DNA from: Alphaproteobacteria bacterium
GTDB taxonomy: Bacteria > Pseudomonadota > Alphaproteobacteria > Reyranellales > Reyranellaceae
Length of the DNA: 64,000 nucleotides
Assembly: GCA_019635875.1 (NCBI GenBank)
Contig: JAHBYP010000001.1
Span: 558,001-622,000, forward strand
Direction of reading: 5' to 3'
In this document: positions 37,378 to 45,677 of the stretch, one piece after another
Layout of the letters: the number at the start of each line of letters is the position of its first letter
Position numbering within the stretch: the stretch's first letter is position 1
Translations under genes and position numbers: made by a program
Notes under the pieces: generated by a model
What the model was told of the DNA's origin: nothing
The model's database searches: none
What the model saw: only the letters and a program-made list of their open reading frames with translations

Positions 37378-38013
37378 ATGACTTCCGCACCGATCCTCAC
37401 CCGTCGCACCTCCCTGATCCTCGCCGGCGGCGCGCTGCTCTTGCCGAGTGCGGTCTCGGCAAAGCCGGTCGTCGCCCAGCCGGCGCCGGTCTTCACCGGC
37501 CTCGACAGCAATGGCAGGAAGCAGTCCCTCGCCGATTACCGGGGCAAGACCGTGGTCCTGGAATGGACGAACCACGAGTGCCCGTATGTCGGCAAGCACT
37601 ACCGCTCGTCCAACATGCAGGCGATCCAGAAGGATGTCGTGAAGGCAGGCGGTGTCTGGCTGTCCATCATCTCCTCGGAGCCGGGCTCGCAGGGCTTCGT
37701 CAGCCCGGCCAAGGCCAACGATCTGACCAGGAGCCGCGACGCCTCGCCGACCGCCGTGATCCTCGATCCCGACGGCGTCATCGGCCGCGCCTACGACGCG
37801 CGCGTGACACCGCACATGTTCATCATCGATGCCAGGGGCACCCTGGTCTACATGGGTGGCATCGACAGCATCCGCTCGACCGGTGTAGACGACGTGCCCA
37901 AGGCCAAGCCGTACGTGCGTGACGCGCTGAAGGAGCTGGCCGCCGGCAAGCCGATCACGACGCCGGTGACCAACGCTTACGGCTGCACCATCAAGTTCAA
38001 GCCGACGGCGTAG
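37378..38013 (+). CDS. Exported redoxin (AhpC/TSA-like) protein
   Basis: Protein of 211 residues with a signal peptide bearing a twin-arginine-like RRTSLIL start. The thioredoxin-fold core has PAPVFTGLDSNGRKQSLADY and LEWTNHECPYVGKH, a single active cysteine in ECPY, then TPHMFIIDARGTLVYMGGID. A one-cysteine redoxin of this sort may act as a peroxidase or a thiol shuttle. It lies in a same-strand run with the DsbD N-domain gene and a DUF3500 gene. Confidence 0.82.
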   Translation: MTSAPILTRRTSLILAGGALLLPSAVSAKPVVAQPAPVFTGLDSNGRKQSLADYRGKTVVLEWTNHECPYVGKHYRSSNMQAIQKDVVKAGGVWLSIISSEPGSQGFVSPAKANDLTRSRDASPTAVILDPDGVIGRAYDARVTPHMFIIDARGTLVYMGGIDSIRSTGVDDVPKAKPYVRDALKELAAGKPITTPVTNAYGCTIKFKPTA

Positions 38014-38025
38014 CGCGCCAGTCCG

Positions 38026-39114
38026 ATGCCGCATGACGGGATCGTCGGTCCGCACCATCACCACGACGATGCGGACCACGATCGTCACCACCAGCATCAC
38101 GGCCACCCCCATCGCACCACGCGCCGCGCCCTGATCGGCGCCGCCGCGTCGGGATTGGTGGTGGGCCTGTCGCCGCGCGTCAGCCGCGCCCGGATCGTCG
38201 AGCGCATGACGCACACGGCGCAGGCGCTGGTCGCCGCCTCCGACGAGCGCCAGCGCCGCGTCCTGGTGCTGCCCTTCGATGCCCAGCGCGAGGATTGGCA
38301 CTACATTCCGCGCCGTCGTGCCGGCCTGCCCTTCGGCACCATGAGCGCCGCGGTCAGCGCCGCGGCGATGGCCCTGTTGCAGGCCGGGCTGGGCGAAACC
38401 GGCATGCGCCGTGTCGAGGGTACGCGCCGGCTGGAGGCGATCCTGCGCGAGCGACAGGGCGACTGGCGCGACCCCGACAACTACGCCGTGGCGATCTGGG
38501 GCGTGCCGGGCACGGTGCCCTGGGGCTGGCGCCTCGAGGGCCATCACCTGTCGCTGAACTTCACCGTGCTCGGCCCCGATCGCGTTGCCGTCACGCCGGC
38601 CTTCTGGGGCGCCAACCCGGCGCGCGCGAATGACGGCTTCCGACTGATGGGTGCGGTCGAGGATGCGGGGCGAGGCCTGATCCGCGCGCTGCCCGACGCC
38701 CTGCGGCGCGAGGCGCTGATCGCCGAGCGCGCCTTCGGCGACATCGTTGCCGGTCCCGGTCGGGCGCGCGACATCGGCACGCCGCGCGGGCTGCCGTTCG
38801 CGCGCATGGGCGCGGCCGATCGCGAGGCCGCGATGCGCATCGCCTCCGGCTTCCTCGAGGCGCTGTCGCCCGATCTTGCGGCGCTGCAGACCCGCCGCCT
38901 GCGCGAAGGCGGCATCGATGAGCTGCGCTTTGCCTGGGCTGGGCCGATCGCCGACGGCCAGCCGTACTACTTCCGCCTGCACGGGCCAGTGACCCTGATC
39001 GAGCTCGACAACACCCAGAACAATGCCAACCATGTGCATTCGGTATGGCGTGACCTCGCCGCCGATTTCGGCCGCGACATGCTGGCCGACCACTACAGGC
39101 GACAGCACCGGTAG
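38026..39114 (+). CDS. DUF3500 protein with a histidine-rich N-terminus
   Basis: Protein of 362 residues. Residues 10-29 contain 11 histidines and several Asp, a probable metal-binding segment, followed by a twin-arginine-like signal (TTRRALIGAAASGLVVGL). The body is DUF3500: AIWGVPGTVPWGWRLEGHH, LSLNFTVLG, FWGANPA and the final NNANHVHSVWRDLAADFG. The family has no proven function. Genes with redox and rhodanese domains flank it, so copper or another metal in the periplasm is a reasonable guess. Confidence 0.82.
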   Translation: MPHDGIVGPHHHHDDADHDRHHQHHGHPHRTTRRALIGAAASGLVVGLSPRVSRARIVERMTHTAQALVAASDERQRRVLVLPFDAQREDWHYIPRRRAGLPFGTMSAAVSAAAMALLQAGLGETGMRRVEGTRRLEAILRERQGDWRDPDNYAVAIWGVPGTVPWGWRLEGHHLSLNFTVLGPDRVAVTPAFWGANPARANDGFRLMGAVEDAGRGLIRALPDALRREALIAERAFGDIVAGPGRARDIGTPRGLPFARMGAADREAAMRIASGFLEALSPDLAALQTRRLREGGIDELRFAWAGPIADGQPYYFRLHGPVTLIELDNTQNNANHVHSVWRDLAADFGRDMLADHYRRQHR

Positions 39115-39120
39115 ATCCAC

Positions 39121-39516
39121 ATGTTCCAGAAGATGAAGGCGATGATGGGCATGGGCAGCCCGATCTCTGCCGGTACCACGGTCACGCCCGTCGAGGCGCA
39201 TCGCCGGCAGATTGCTGGCACCTTGCTGATCGACGTGCGCCATGGGCCGGAACGGGCACAGGTCGGCGCACCTGTCGGCGCCGCCTGGATCGACTGGACC
39301 GGCGACGCCCAAGCCTTTCTTGCCGCGACCAGGGCGCTGACTGGCGGCGACACGGGCCGGCCGATCGCGCTGATCTGCAGGTCGGGCATCCGCTCCGGCC
39401 AGGCGCAGGCGGTGCTGCAGGGCGCGGGCTATGCCGACGTGGTCAACGTCGTGGGCGGCTTCGACGCCGGCCCGCAGAACTGGCGCGCCAGTGGCCTGCC
39501 GGAAGAGCGGGTCTGA
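39121..39516 (+). CDS. Rhodanese-like domain protein
   Basis: Single rhodanese domain of 131 residues with LLIDVRHGPE, and the active-site loop CRSGIRSG (Cys86), then VVNVVGGF and a C-terminal end WRASGLPEERV. It may move sulfur or sense oxidants. Last gene of the redox/metal run 36508-39516, 7 bp after the DUF3500 gene. Confidence 0.86.
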   Translation: MFQKMKAMMGMGSPISAGTTVTPVEAHRRQIAGTLLIDVRHGPERAQVGAPVGAAWIDWTGDAQAFLAATRALTGGDTGRPIALICRSGIRSGQAQAVLQGAGYADVVNVVGGFDAGPQNWRASGLPEERV

Positions 39517-39553
39517 TTTCCTCGCCCGTCCCTTTGCGGCAGCGCAACTTTCA

Positions 39554-39724
39554 ATGGTTTGCCATGGTCGACGCAGCGCGACCGCGCCGTGGTAGGCGGG
39601 TCGGCTTTCTATGGTTTGCCATGGTCGACGCGGCTCGATCGCCCCGTGGCCGGCTGGTCGGGCTTCTATGGATTGCCATGGTCTACGTGGGGTGTTCGAA
39701 CCGTGGCAGGCAGGTCGAGGACTC
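39554..39724. repeat. Three tandem 57-bp repeats
   Basis: Copies begin at 39554, 39611 and 39668; each starts ATGGTTTGCCATGGTCGACG or a close variant and later carries a CCGTGG block. The period is exactly 57 (19 codons). The third copy is the most diverged. Each copy contains the short palindrome ATGG-TTTG-CCAT. It stands between the rhodanese gene and the convergent YHS gene; no function is known. Confidence 0.8.
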
Positions 39725-39887
39725 ATCGATGGGCCGAGGGGCTAGAATCTTGTCCTCCGCGATGATTCCACGGACCGGCAGTACCGGCTATTTCCACCCC
39801 TACGAATGTCGGAACACCTCGGACCGGGAACAGGTGGGCTGGCGGCCTGCCGTGGTACAAGCCCGACGGCAGGCCGCTCCCGGGTTG

Positions 39888-40358
39888 TTACTGGTTGAGC
39901 TTTGTCCAGTTCAACTTGGCGCGCGCGAGCATGCCGGGGATGTCGGCTTCCCAGGTGCGCTGGATGTCGGCGTTGAAGTTCATATAGAGCTTGCCGTCGA
40001 CGACCTTCCAGCCGTTGACCGGGTCGACGTCGAACAGCTTGCCCTGGGCCACGCCCCATGAGCAGAAGCCGCCGAACTGCGGCGCGTACTTCTCCGGATT
40101 GGCCTTGAACGTCGCGAGGTGCTGGGCGGTGGCGAAACGCCAGGTCACGCCGTTCCACAGCTGCTCGTGCTCGGCCTTGCCCAACGTCGGCTTGCCGACG
40201 GTCTGGTAGGCGACGACATCGTAGCCCTTGGCGCCCAGCCCGGCGTAGAGGCTGTTGTGCGTGCCGCCGGTGCGCTCGATGGCCTGCGCCGCCGCCAGCG
40301 GCAGCGCCACGGCGAGCCCGGCGAGCACGGCGCGGCGGGCGAAAGTCGCGATTGTCAT
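39888..40358 (-). CDS. Secreted YHS-domain protein
   Basis: Protein of 156 residues with a signal peptide (MTIATFARRAVLAGLAVALP, cut near AQA at residue 26). A YHS-like domain follows: GYDVVAYQTVGKPTLG, NGVTWRFATAQHLATFKANP and APQFGGFCSWGVAQG, with a Tyr, His, Cys set suggestive of metal binding. GAGGAGGGGA precedes the ATG. Divergent from a TetR gene across a palindrome, so probably a TetR-controlled target. Confidence 0.85.
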   Translation of the reverse strand: MTIATFARRAVLAGLAVALPLAAAQAIERTGGTHNSLYAGLGAKGYDVVAYQTVGKPTLGKAEHEQLWNGVTWRFATAQHLATFKANPEKYAPQFGGFCSWGVAQGKLFDVDPVNGWKVVDGKLYMNFNADIQRTWEADIPGMLARAKLNWTKLNQ

Positions 40359-40391
40359 GCGGATCCCCTCCTCGAAACGTCGATCGGAATA

Positions 40392-40407
40392 TACCGAACG
40401 ATCGGTA
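40392..40407. promoter_or_regulatory. Operator-like palindrome between YHS and TetR genes
   Basis: Perfect inverted repeat TACCGA-ACGA-TCGGTA, 34 bp upstream of the YHS start. The 6-4-6 layout is typical for TetR-family binding sites. Confidence 0.6.
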
Positions 40408-40534
40408 CAATACGAGCTGGAGCGGTTGTCGCAACCCGCATCGCTTCACGTCGTCGTGGGCGGCGCGTGAGGTTGACAGCCCGACACGTGGCCGCCTAAT
40501 GGACCGACTGGTCCAACAGCGACGGAACGAGGCG

Positions 40535-41095
40535 ATGCCCGCTGCCCTGATGCCGCGCGAAGAGGTGGTTCGCCGCCTGCTGGAAGTGTTCCGCAGCCAC
40601 GGCTTCGACGGCGCCTCGCTGGCGCAGCTGTCGAAGGCCAGCGGGCTGGGGAAATCGAGCCTCTACCACTACTTTCCGGGCGGCAAGGAGGACATGGCGC
40701 GGGCCGTGCTCGAGGAGGTCGAGCGCTGGATGGCCGCGAACGTGCTGGCGCCACTTGCCGCGCCGGGCACCCCGGCGCGTCGCCTGGCGCGCATGGCGAG
40801 GTCGCTCGACGAACTCTACGACTGCGGCCGCGCCGCCTGCCTGCTGGGCAACATGCTGGTGGGCGAGGCTCGGCACCTGTTCCGCCAACCGATCAAGGCC
40901 GCCTTTGGTGCCTGGGTCGCGGCCCTTGCGGCGGTGGCCCGCGATGCCGGCATGGGCGCGGCGCCGGCGCGGCTATGGGCCGAGGAGACGGTGCTGTCGA
41001 TCGAGGGCGCGCTGGTGCTGGCGCGCGGGCTCGACGATCCCGAGCCCTTCCGCCGGGTGCTGCGCCGGCTGCCGGGCACGCTGGCGCGATCGTGA
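40535..41095 (+). CDS. TetR-family regulator
   Basis: Protein of 186 residues with helix-turn-helix FRSHGFDGASLAQLSKASGL and SSLYHYFPGGKEDMA, then a TetR C-terminal domain of the YxaF/LfrR-like group. The ATG at 40535 is preferred; an in-frame ATG at 40499 adds 12 basic and polar residues but has no ribosome site. Likely represses itself and the divergent YHS gene through the palindrome at 40392. Confidence 0.85.
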   Translation: MPAALMPREEVVRRLLEVFRSHGFDGASLAQLSKASGLGKSSLYHYFPGGKEDMARAVLEEVERWMAANVLAPLAAPGTPARRLARMARSLDELYDCGRAACLLGNMLVGEARHLFRQPIKAAFGAWVAALAAVARDAGMGAAPARLWAEETVLSIEGALVLARGLDDPEPFRRVLRRLPGTLARS

Positions 41096-41175
41096 AGCGC
41101 GCTTGATCTCAATGTGAAGCGCATCGGCGCACGGGCCGATGCACCATGCCGCCGCCAATCGAGCGGGGAGGGACC

Positions 41176-41784
41176 ATGCTGTCGCGGCGGAGCGTGCTGA
41201 TCGGCTCGGGCATCGCCCTGCTGTCGCCCTGGGCCACCAGCGCCACCCCCGCGGATCTTGCGGCGACGCTGCGGGCCGGCGGCCTCAACATCTACTTCCG
41301 CCACAGCCTGACGCTGCGGCAGGGCCAGCCCGACGACGATCTCTCGAGTTGCGAGCGCCAGCGCAATCTCACAGACGCCGGCCGGCAGCTGGCCAGCCGT
41401 ATCGGCGCGGCGTTTCGCGCGCTCGCGATCCCGGTCGGCGCGGTGCGCTCCAGCCCCTACTGCCGTTGTGTCGATACCGCGCGGCTGGCCTTTGGCCGCG
41501 TCGAGGTCGTGCCGTGGCTGGAGACCGATGGCGACGAGTCGGGCGAGCCGGAACGCGCCAGGCTGGTGCGGCTGCGCGATGCGCTGGCGGCGGCGCCGGC
41601 GCGTGGAGTCAACGACATCTTCGTCGGCCATGGCAACAACCTCGGCGGCCTGGCCAAGCTGCACGGCTACCCGGCGCTGCCGATCGCGGAGGCCGAGTCT
41701 GTGGTGTTCCGCCCGGGCACGTCGCCGGCTTCGGTGCTGGCGCGGCGCACCGGCCCGCAATGGGTCGAGCTGGCCGGCGATTGA
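41176..41784 (+). CDS. Histidine phosphatase superfamily protein
   Basis: Protein of 202 residues with an N-terminal signal-like segment starting LSRRSVLIGSG. The phosphohistidine position is His43 in NIYFRHSL, where the usual RHG is RHS; the second catalytic histidine is in FVGHGNNLGG. SSPYCRCVDTA matches the RxxxT region. Probably an exported phosphatase of unknown substrate. GGGGAGGG precedes the ATG at 41176. Confidence 0.83.
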   Translation: MLSRRSVLIGSGIALLSPWATSATPADLAATLRAGGLNIYFRHSLTLRQGQPDDDLSSCERQRNLTDAGRQLASRIGAAFRALAIPVGAVRSSPYCRCVDTARLAFGRVEVVPWLETDGDESGEPERARLVRLRDALAAAPARGVNDIFVGHGNNLGGLAKLHGYPALPIAEAESVVFRPGTSPASVLARRTGPQWVELAGD

Positions 41785-41794
41785 GCCTCGCGCG

Positions 41795-42256
41795 TCAGAA
41801 CAGGCCGGCCTCGAGGCCGGCGGCCACCGCCATGCCGAGTTCCTCGACCTGCGCCACGAAACCCTCCTGCCAGGCGCCCCGTAGCACCAGCGGCTCCTGC
41901 ACCGACTTCCAGCGCAGACCCGTGGTGATGCTCTCGATGGCGCGGCGCGTGCCGGTGCCGTCCTGGCCGGCGCGGATGTAGCAGGCGAAGGGCAGCGCGT
42001 CGGTCTTCTCGAGGCAGGGGTAGTAGCTGCGATCGAAGAAGTCCTTCAGCGCGCCGCTCATGTAGCCGAGGTTCTCGGTGGTGCCGAGGATCACCGCCCG
42101 CGCCGCCAGCACGTCGTCCGGGCCCGCCGACAGCGGCGCCTTCACCACCACCTCGACACCGCCGATATCCGGATGCCGGGCGCCGCGCGCGCAGGCCTCG
42201 CGCAGCGCCTCGGTGTTGGGCGAGGGAGCGTGGGCGACGATCAGCAGGCGCTTCAC
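41795..42256 (-). CDS. Flavodoxin-fold / NAD(P)H-dependent reductase-like protein
   Basis: Protein of 153 residues starting at a GTG overlapping the stop of the gene upstream (GTGA). The flavodoxin-like fold shows in KRLLIVAHAPSPNTEAL at the N-terminus, AVILGTTENLGYMSGALKDFFDRSY near residue 60 and ACYIRAGQDGTGTRRAIE. The first loop differs from a classical flavodoxin phosphate-binding loop, so FMN binding is probable but not sure. Last gene of a three-gene overlapping set with an amidohydrolase. Confidence 0.75.
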   Translation of the reverse strand: MKRLLIVAHAPSPNTEALREACARGARHPDIGGVEVVVKAPLSAGPDDVLAARAVILGTTENLGYMSGALKDFFDRSYYPCLEKTDALPFACYIRAGQDGTGTRRAIESITTGLRWKSVQEPLVLRGAWQEGFVAQVEELGMAVAAGLEAGLF

Positions 42257-42735
42257 GCCGGACGCGGACGGATGGCGGCGGCGACTTTCACGTCGAGCTC
42301 GTAGGTGTCGTCGAAGAACGTCGACGGCTTCTCGGTGAAGAATCGCCCCTCGACGCGATCGGCGGTGATGCTCACGCCCTCGCTCTTGATGCTGCCCGAC
42401 ACCGATAGCGGGCTGCGCTTGAGACCGGGATGAGCGACCTCGGTGCCGACCAGCCGCACATCCGGCCGCGTCAGCGAAAACGTCAACGCGGCGCCGAGCT
42501 TGCCGAAGCCGGCATCGAACCAAGGCCGCTTCGAGGCGCTCTGGTCCTTCTCGGTCAGCACGATGATGATCGTCTCCTTGCCGCTGAACGGATCGCGCGG
42601 CCAGGCGCTGGCGAAGGCGAGCTTGGCCTCCTTGCCGTTGCCGACGAAGCGGCCGGAGACCGTGTCGGCGGCAAAGCCGCGGGCAGGCAGCAGCACCAGT
42701 CCCGCCGTGGCGAGCACGAACGAACGACGAATCAT
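42253..42735 (-). CDS. Secreted protein of unknown function
   Basis: Protein of 160 residues, with a clear signal peptide (MIRRSFVLATAGLVLLPARG, cut after FAA near residue 23). The mature part is beta-rich with alternating charged and hydrophobic residues (VSGRFVGNGKEAKLAF, ETIIIVLTEKD). I do not recognise the family. The start overlaps the stop of the amidohydrolase gene (ATGA) and its stop overlaps the flavodoxin-like gene (GTGA), so the three are translated together. GGGGGAG lies upstream of the ATG. Confidence 0.75.
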   Translation of the reverse strand: MIRRSFVLATAGLVLLPARGFAADTVSGRFVGNGKEAKLAFASAWPRDPFSGKETIIIVLTEKDQSASKRPWFDAGFGKLGAALTFSLTRPDVRLVGTEVAHPGLKRSPLSVSGSIKSEGVSITADRVEGRFFTEKPSTFFDDTYELDVKVAAAIRPRPA

Positions 42736-43688
42736 GATATCTCCCCCAATTCCTTGAGCCGATAGAATACGGCCGCATTCTTCCAGAAGAAACACGCCTG
42801 GTCGTCGGCGGAGAAGTCCTCGATCATGCGCCGCACGGCGCGCACCAGCGTATCGTACTCGACGCGCAGGCCGGCGACCGGGAAATTGCTGGCGAACAGG
42901 CAGCGCTCGATGCCGAAGATGGCGATGGCGTCGCGCACGATGCGGCGGTTGGCGGCGTAGTCCCAGGGCTGATCGCGCAGGCCGAACTCCGAGACTTTGA
43001 GATGCACGTTGGGGCAGCGCGCGATCGCCTCCATCGCCTTGCGCCAAGCCGTAAGGCCTTCCTCGCTGCGGTCCCACGGAAAGCCGGTGTGGTTGAGCAC
43101 GATCGGCGTTTTCGGGAATTGCTGCGCGACGTCGGCCGCTTCGAGGAGGTGCCACATCGGCACGCGCAGATCCCACGACAGGCCGTACTTCTCCAGCAGC
43201 GCGAATCCCTTGAGCCACGCCGGATCCTGCATCGTGCCCTCGACACGATCGGGCTTCCGGTCAGGCGTCAGCGAGGTCACCGGCTTGGACCGGATGCCGC
43301 GTACCATCGGAAAGCTCGCCTGCCGGGCGATGATCTCCTCTGAATTTGGTCGATGGAACCAGGCATGCCCGACGATCGCGCCGGGCAGGCCCGCGTTTGT
43401 CTTCGCGAGGTCGCTCAGCCATTGCGTCTCGCCGACCTGGTCGTCGCGATCCCACTCGGCCTCGCAATGCACGGTCATCAGCACGTTGTGATTCGCCGCG
43501 TCGCGCCGATAGTCCTCGGGCATGTAGTCGCGCTTCAGCGGGCTGTAGTCGCCGAGGAAGAAATGCGGCTCGACCGGGCCGCTGAGCCATGGATGGCGGC
43601 CGCGCGAGAGGTCCCAGAGATGATGATGCGCGTCGATCAGCGTGACCGCTGACGGATCGTCGTTCCAGTGGCCGTGGATGGTTTGCAT
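42732..43688 (-). CDS. Amidohydrolase 2 family TIM-barrel hydrolase
   Basis: Protein of 318 residues of the COG3618 type. The N-terminal metal site IDAHHHLWDLSRGRHPWL, then CEAEWDR, VGHAWFH, VLNHTGFPW and the final CLFASNFPVAGL are family hallmarks; known members are lactonases or dicarboxylate-lactone hydrolases of sugar or aromatic degradation. First gene of the three-gene set reading to 41795. Substrate unknown. Confidence 0.88.
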   Translation of the reverse strand: MQTIHGHWNDDPSAVTLIDAHHHLWDLSRGRHPWLSGPVEPHFFLGDYSPLKRDYMPEDYRRDAANHNVLMTVHCEAEWDRDDQVGETQWLSDLAKTNAGLPGAIVGHAWFHRPNSEEIIARQASFPMVRGIRSKPVTSLTPDRKPDRVEGTMQDPAWLKGFALLEKYGLSWDLRVPMWHLLEAADVAQQFPKTPIVLNHTGFPWDRSEEGLTAWRKAMEAIARCPNVHLKVSEFGLRDQPWDYAANRRIVRDAIAIFGIERCLFASNFPVAGLRVEYDTLVRAVRRMIEDFSADDQACFFWKNAAVFYRLKELGEIS

Positions 43689-43701
43689 GTATGACTTGTA
43701 A

Positions 43702-43847
43702 CCCCTCGCCCCGCTTGCGGGGAGAGGGAGGGGCCCGTCGCGCGTAGCGCGATGGGAGGGTGAGGGGTTCGTGCGACTCGCTGCGGCCGCGGTCAGGTGA
43801 TTTCCAGCCCCTCACCCCGACCCTCTCCCCGCAGGCGGGGAGAGGGA
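43702..43847. repeat. Compound palindromic repeat, CCCCTCNCCC type
   Basis: An intergenic block with hairpins CCCCGCTTGCGGGGAGAGGG near the left end and CTCTCCCCGCAGGCGGGGAG near the right end, plus GGGTGAGGGG pairing with CCCCTCACCC. It fills the space between the amidohydrolase gene and the end of the PhoH gene, both on the minus strand. Such CTCTCCCC/GGGGAGAG repeats are widespread in GC-rich genomes; no protein is encoded. Confidence 0.65.
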
Positions 43848-43849
43848 GA

Positions 43850-44590
43850 TCAGAGAACGCCCAGCATCCTGCCGACCAGCGGGTGACGCACGACGTCGGC
43901 CTGCGTGAGCCGCACGACGGCGACGTCGTCGACCGCCTCGAGGCGGCGGGCGATGTCGTTCAGGCCGGAGAGCTCGGGCAGCAGGTCGGTCTGGTCGGGA
44001 TCGCCGGTCAGCACCATGGTCGAGTGCCAGCCCAGCCGCGTCAGCAGCATCTTGAGCTGGCCGTAGGTGCAGTTCTGCGCCTCGTCGATCAGCACGAAGG
44101 CGTTGTTGAGCGTCCTGCCGCGCATGAACGCCACCGGCGCGATCTCGATCGTGCCGTCGTCGAGCGCGGCGCGCAGGCGCTTGGGACCCATGCGGTCGTT
44201 GAGCGCGTCGTAGAGCGGGCGCAGGTAGGGATCGAGCTTCTCGCGCATGTTGCCCGGCAGGTAGCCGAGATTCTCGCCGGCCTCGACCGCGGGCCGCGAC
44301 AGCACGATGCGCGCGATCCGCCCGTCCTCCAGCGCCTCGACCGCCGCGGTGATGGCGAGATAGGTCTTGCCGGTGCCGGCCGGCCCCAGCGCCAGGGTCA
44401 GCGCCTGCCTGCCGATCGCCTCCATCAGGAGGCGCTGGTTATCGCTGCGCGGGCGGACCTTCCGAAGGTAACGCTGGTCGCGATCGGCGTCGTTGGCCGC
44501 CCCCTGTCGGTCGGCGTCGAACACCAGCGTGTGGATGCGGGCGGTTTCGACGGTCTCGGTGCGGGCACGACGGGTGGCGCGCTTGGCCAT
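43850..44590 (-). CDS. PhoH family ATPase
   Basis: Protein of 246 residues with Walker A GPAGTGKTYLA near residue 70 and Walker B VLIDEAQNCTYGQ near 170, the PhoH (P-loop NTPase related to helicases) pattern. The shorter type without the KH or YbeY-linked context. A role in RNA metabolism is suspected for the family. It stands alone, isolated by a terminator upstream and a palindromic repeat block downstream. Confidence 0.92.
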   Translation of the reverse strand: MAKRATRRARTETVETARIHTLVFDADRQGAANDADRDQRYLRKVRPRSDNQRLLMEAIGRQALTLALGPAGTGKTYLAITAAVEALEDGRIARIVLSRPAVEAGENLGYLPGNMREKLDPYLRPLYDALNDRMGPKRLRAALDDGTIEIAPVAFMRGRTLNNAFVLIDEAQNCTYGQLKMLLTRLGWHSTMVLTGDPDQTDLLPELSGLNDIARRLEAVDDVAVVRLTQADVVRHPLVGRMLGVL

Positions 44591-44640
44591 GGTCTACTCC
44601 GGGAGCGACAGAGAGGCGAAAGCCCGCCCGAAAACACAAA

Positions 44641-44660
44641 CGCCCCCGCGAGCGGGGGCG
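44641..44660 (-). terminator. Intrinsic terminator, minus strand, between algH and phoH
   Basis: CGCCCCCGC-GA-GCGGGGGCG is a perfect 9-bp stem; reading the minus strand it is followed by TTTGTGTTTT, so it should end transcripts coming from the algH side. Confidence 0.75.
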
Positions 44661-44919
44661 TTGGCGATCGGACGGACGGGAAGGAACGAAGGCAGGTCGC
44701 AGACTGGGGTAAGGCCGATCCCCGCTACGGCCCGACACGGCGGCCGCTCGTTGCTCGGTGCCTGTACCCACGCAAGGACCCTGAGGGGAATCCGGGCCTC
44801 CTTCGTTACATGGAAACCCTAACATCGCCCCTGCAACGAATCACTGATTTTGTGGGTCGTTACAGAAAATTCACACAAGCTATTGAATTTAGGCCCAGAA
44901 CGGTCCGAGACGCGTGCCG
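44661..44919. other. Gap between algH and the terminator
   Basis: Together with the terminator this makes a 329-bp stretch without a gene. It is the likely promoter region for phoH and the 3' tail of algH. The AT-rich part near 44840-44890 stands out, but I see no convincing palindrome or RNA gene. Confidence 0.35.
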
Positions 44920-45525
44920 TCAGGCGCGACCCGAGAGATGCGACATCATCCCGGGGTCGATGCCCAGGCGGTCATCGACCTTGGCCAGGGCGCGGCCCCA
45001 CTTGGCCTGCAGGTCGTCGCCGAAGACCAGGTCGAGATCGGTTGGCACGACCAGCCAGGCATTGTCGATCAGCTCGCGGTCGAGCTGGCCCGGCCCCCAG
45101 CCGCTGTGGCCCAGGGTCAGCAGAGCCTGCTTCGGGCCGGTGCCGGCCGACAGGTCGCGCATGATGTCGAGCGAGCCGGTGATGCCCATCTGGCCGTCGG
45201 CCAGGCTGAGCGTCTCCTCGCGCTTGTAGTCGCCGGAATGCAGCACGAAACCGCGCTGGACCTCGACCGGGCCGCCCAGGATCACTGGCCGGGCCTCGGC
45301 CCCGGGCGCCGGCGAGATGTCGAGCTGCTTGTAGAGGTCGGCCTCGGTCATGTCCTCGACGGTGCGGTTGACGACCAGGCCCAGCGCGCCGTCGGCGTCG
45401 TGGCGGCACATGTAGATCACGGTGCGGCGGAACCGCTCGTCAGGCATGGCCGGCGTGGCCACCAGCAGGTAACCGGTGATGTAGCCCGAGTCGGAGGGGC
45501 CGGAGGGGGTCGTCTGGGTTGGCAT
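44920..45525 (-). CDS. algH: YqgE/AlgH family protein
   Basis: Protein of 201 residues: GYLLVATPAMPDERFRRTVIYM at residues 14-35, GALGLVVNRTV, VILGGPVEVQRGFVLHS and LTLGHSGWGPGQLDREL are hallmarks of the AlgH (UPF0301) fold, which has been linked to regulation of exopolysaccharide in Pseudomonas but is of unsettled function. The ATG at 45525 has GGGAG upstream and is preferred to much longer in-frame openings. Divergent from dsbD-like gene. Confidence 0.92.
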   Translation of the reverse strand: MPTQTTPSGPSDSGYITGYLLVATPAMPDERFRRTVIYMCRHDADGALGLVVNRTVEDMTEADLYKQLDISPAPGAEARPVILGGPVEVQRGFVLHSGDYKREETLSLADGQMGITGSLDIMRDLSAGTGPKQALLTLGHSGWGPGQLDRELIDNAWLVVPTDLDLVFGDDLQAKWGRALAKVDDRLGIDPGMMSHLSGRA

Positions 45526-45677
45526 GGTGCAACGCTCCCGCCATCGCATCGCGGCCGCATGCGCGCCGTGCGACCGGAGAGCGCGACACGCGCTTGTGAC
45601 TGCCAGCGAGCGCCAAGGCCGCGTATCCGGACACTGGTCGGCAGGCACCGACCGCTCGCATACTATATCGGAAGACG

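Noticed and set aside
39554-39724. A short CRISPR array
   Set aside because: The whole 57-bp unit is repeated with no distinct spacers, and no cas genes are near.
36322-39726. A 1134-codon open frame on the minus strand
   Set aside because: It is the antisense of four well-supported plus-strand genes; its product is Arg/His-rich low-complexity sequence with no domain, as expected for a shadow frame in GC-rich DNA.
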